Positions 5,770-7,102 of a stretch of 7,102 nucleotides of DNA are shown in pieces; the first letter of the stretch is position 1, and each line of letters begins with the position of its first letter. This stretch comes from Propionibacteriaceae bacterium (GTDB lineage: Bacteria > Actinomycetota > Actinomycetes > Propionibacteriales > Propionibacteriaceae), in contig JAICEV010000179.1 in NCBI GenBank assembly GCA_025923975.1, positions 1-7,102 on the forward strand. Reading direction: 5' to 3'. The translations under genes were made by a program, and so were the position numbers. Below the pieces are notes generated by a model that saw only the letters and a list, made by a program, of their open reading frames with translations, did not search any database and was not told the DNA's origin.

Positions 5770-5808
5770 GCTGAGCCTGTCGAAGCGCGCCCCTTCGACA
5801 GGCTCAGC
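5770..5808. repeat. Perfect 16-bp inverted repeat between binding-protein and permease genes
   Basis: GCTGAGCCTGTCGAAG (5770-5785) is followed, after a 7-base loop (5786-5792), by its exact reverse complement (5793-5808). On the minus-strand mRNA it forms a stable stem-loop 24 bases after the binding-protein stop and 43 bases before the permease start. No U-run follows, so it is not a classical terminator. From memory, 'TTCGACAGGCTCAG'-type palindromes occur as dispersed repeats in several high-GC genomes, so this may be a REP-like element. In the operon it could stabilise the upstream binding-protein message or cause partial termination, giving more binding protein than permease, as intercistronic hairpins do in other importer operons. 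The structure is certain; the role is inferred. Confidence 0.85.
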
Positions 5809-5832
5809 GCGCAGATGATCGGTTTCGGCTCC

Positions 5833-7044
5833 CTACTTCTGGGCACCTAGCCCGAGGTAGTCGTACTCGCCAAACGCGTCGGTGACGAAGATGTTGGTGG
5901 CATTCTTCGACCGCACCAGCAGTGCCTTGGAGTACACGCCTGGGTAGATCACGGCCTCCTCCATGACCCGCTTATCGATGGCTCCCCAGATCTGGTTGCG
6001 CTTGTCCGCGTCGAGTTCGGTCAGCGCCTCGTCGAGCATCTTGTCAACCCCAGGGATGCGCACGCTCGTGTTGGAGGAACCGCCGGTCGGGCGAATGACC
6101 CGCGAGTCGGTGATCTGGGACAGGAAGCCGAAGCCATCAGGCCAGTCAGCCTGCCATCCGTTAAGCGCCAGACCCAGCTTGTTCTTCACCACGTACGGCG
6201 GAAGCCCGGCGTATTGGGCAAAGTAGTCGCCTTGCGGATATGGCTTCAGGGTGAGCTTGATCCCGACTCGAGACAGCGCCTGCTGGAATGCTTCAGCAGT
6301 GGCCTTCTCCTTTGGCCGCTCGGCGCGGTAGGCGATATTGGTTTCGAAGCCATTCGGCTGGCCGCAGGCCTCCAGTGACTTCTTTGCCGCCTCAAGATCA
6401 CCCTTGTGATCTGGTCCGTTCGGGTACAGATCGTAGGACTCATAGCCCGGAATGTTCGGTGGCAGGATGGTCGTCGCCAAGTCACCTCCAGCAAACTGGC
6501 CACCGTAGGCGGCCTGGTACGACGTGCGGTCCATGGCGTACATGATCGCCTTGCGGCACTCGATGTTGTCGAGCGGAGCAACGGTCGGGTTGATCGAGGT
6601 GTACCAAAGCCGCGCACTGAGTGGATTGTCGGCGTTGTCTTTCAGAGTCGGATCCTGCAGCACCCGGCTCAGTGTTGCCGGCTGCACTCCAGTCGCGACG
6701 ACGTCAACATCGAGGTCGCCGCTGAGCACCCGGTTGTCGATGTCATCGGCGTTGACATTGAGGGTTACCTCGATGCGATCCGGGAGCGCCTTGCGATTGG
6801 GGTCGGTCGCAGGATCCCACTGATCGTTGCGCACCAGGTTGAAGCTCTTGCCGGGTTGCAGGCCCTCAAATTTGTACGGGCCAGTCGAGACGATCGAGTT
6901 CCGGTATTTGGCGCCGGTGTCCTTGTCCTGGGGGACTGGCATGGTGTTGGGCTGCTGAGCCAGGTAATCGAAGGCCGCGAACGGCTCCTTCATATGGAAG
7001 ACGATCGTGTACTTGTCCGGCGTTTCAATGGTCCCACGTGGACG
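5833..7044 (-). CDS. Peptide ABC transporter substrate-binding protein (SBP_bac_5), C-terminal 403 residues; 5' end missing or disrupted
   Basis: This is the extracellular solute-binding protein of the importer. The frame is open from 7044 to a TAG at 5833-5835. It reads IETPDKYTIVFHMKEPF (residues 6-22), STGPYKFEGLQPGKSF, then LVRNDQWDP, C-R-K-A-I-M-Y-A-M-D-R, and near the end NGWQADWPDGFGF and a YPGVYSKALLV segment, all in the expected SBP_bac_5 order. Family members are usually 500-600 residues, so the N-terminal lobe, signal peptide and lipobox cysteine are missing. An in-frame TGA (7045-7047) cuts the frame 17 codons before the first in-frame ATG (6993). That ATG is inside a conserved strand and has no convincing Shine-Dalgarno, so it is unlikely to be the true start. 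Either a frameshift near 7033-7035, a sequence error at the end of an assembled piece, or real decay explains this. The permease gene follows after 106 bases. Confidence 0.85.
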   Translation of the reverse strand, partial: RPRGTIETPDKYTIVFHMKEPFAAFDYLAQQPNTMPVPQDKDTGAKYRNSIVSTGPYKFEGLQPGKSFNLVRNDQWDPATDPNRKALPDRIEVTLNVNADDIDNRVLSGDLDVDVVATGVQPATLSRVLQDPTLKDNADNPLSARLWYTSINPTVAPLDNIECRKAIMYAMDRTSYQAAYGGQFAGGDLATTILPPNIPGYESYDLYPNGPDHKGDLEAAKKSLEACGQPNGFETNIAYRAERPKEKATAEAFQQALSRVGIKLTLKPYPQGDYFAQYAGLPPYVVKNKLGLALNGWQADWPDGFGFLSQITDSRVIRPTGGSSNTSVRIPGVDKMLDEALTELDADKRNQIWGAIDKRVMEEAVIYPGVYSKALLVRSKNATNIFVTDAFGEYDYLGLGAQK

Positions 7045-7102
7045 TCAATCGCTCCACCCGCGCTGGTTCCGAAGAAGCAGGGCCGGCCGCCTACGGCAGC
7101 AA
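7045..7102 (-). other. Possible upstream part of the substrate-binding-protein gene in a shifted frame
   Basis: To the right of the in-frame TGA (7045-7047) a different minus-strand frame is open to the window edge and reads FFGTSAGGAIDVHVG. If one base were missing in the run of three G (7033-7035 on the minus strand), this frame would join the conserved TIETPDKYTIVFH without a stop. With only about 55 bases available the match is suggestive only: an open frame of this length is common by chance in GC-rich DNA, and I do not recognise the segment firmly. Confidence 0.35.

Noticed and set aside
5160..5774. A 204-codon plus-strand reading frame opposite the permease
   Set aside because: It is the shadow of hydrophobic permease codons, giving an Arg/Asp/His-rich protein with no family signature.
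5770..5808. Rho-independent terminator ending the binding-protein gene
   Set aside because: The stem is strong, but on the minus-strand RNA it is followed by GC-rich mixed sequence and not by a U-run, and the next gene has a strong ribosome site in the same orientation.

Overview
The window looks like high-GC actinobacterial DNA, most likely from a mycolic-acid actinomycete such as Mycobacterium, Rhodococcus or Nocardia. The reasons are the base composition, frequent GTG/TTG starts, a mycothiol-dependent enzyme family (mycothiol is an actinobacterial thiol), and a LigD-type polymerase N-terminus resembling the stand-alone mycobacterial proteins. The genus is an inference. No tRNA, rRNA, CRISPR array, transposase or integrase was seen.

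Left part (1-2537). A minus-strand gene runs off the left edge (1-176). It is the first 58 codons of a stand-alone LigD-like polymerase/primase (non-homologous end-joining family). A 92-bp gap separates it from a divergent plus-strand cassette of three genes. These are a TetR regulator with a WHG-like C-terminal domain (269-943), a DinB/maleylpyruvate-isomerase-fold mycothiol-dependent enzyme (940-1716), and a metallo-beta-lactamase-fold hydrolase of the flavodiiron-like branch (1734-2537). The first two overlap by four bases (TTGA). Genes 2 and 3 each have a strong Shine-Dalgarno sequence six bases ahead of the start. The layout fits a self-regulated small-molecule detoxification or catabolic operon, but the substrate cannot be read from the sequence.

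Right part (2579-7102). On the minus strand, converging on the first cassette with a 41-bp gap, lies a peptide/dipeptide-type ABC importer. In transcription order it has a substrate-binding protein (SBP_bac_5; 5' part missing or broken at the right edge), a DppB/OppB-type permease, a DppD/OppD-type ATPase and a DppF/OppF-type ATPase. The last three are chained by four-base stop/start overlaps (ATGA, GTGA). There is no DppC/OppC-type permease between the B permease and the ATPases, so it must be encoded elsewhere, probably beyond the right edge if the system works.

The only sizeable gap (5727-5832) holds a perfect 16-bp inverted repeat between the binding-protein and permease genes. It is probably a palindromic repeat acting as an intercistronic RNA hairpin. 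A second 9-bp pairing in the same gap would compete with it.

Most of the window consists of recognisable families. The points worth a second look are the in-frame stop (possible one-base frameshift) in the binding protein, the absent second permease, the His-for-Cys change in the DppD-type iron-sulfur motif, the unusual metal-ligand set of the MBL protein, and the uncharacterised TetR/mycothiol-enzyme/MBL cassette. I do not see convincing evidence of a wholly new system.
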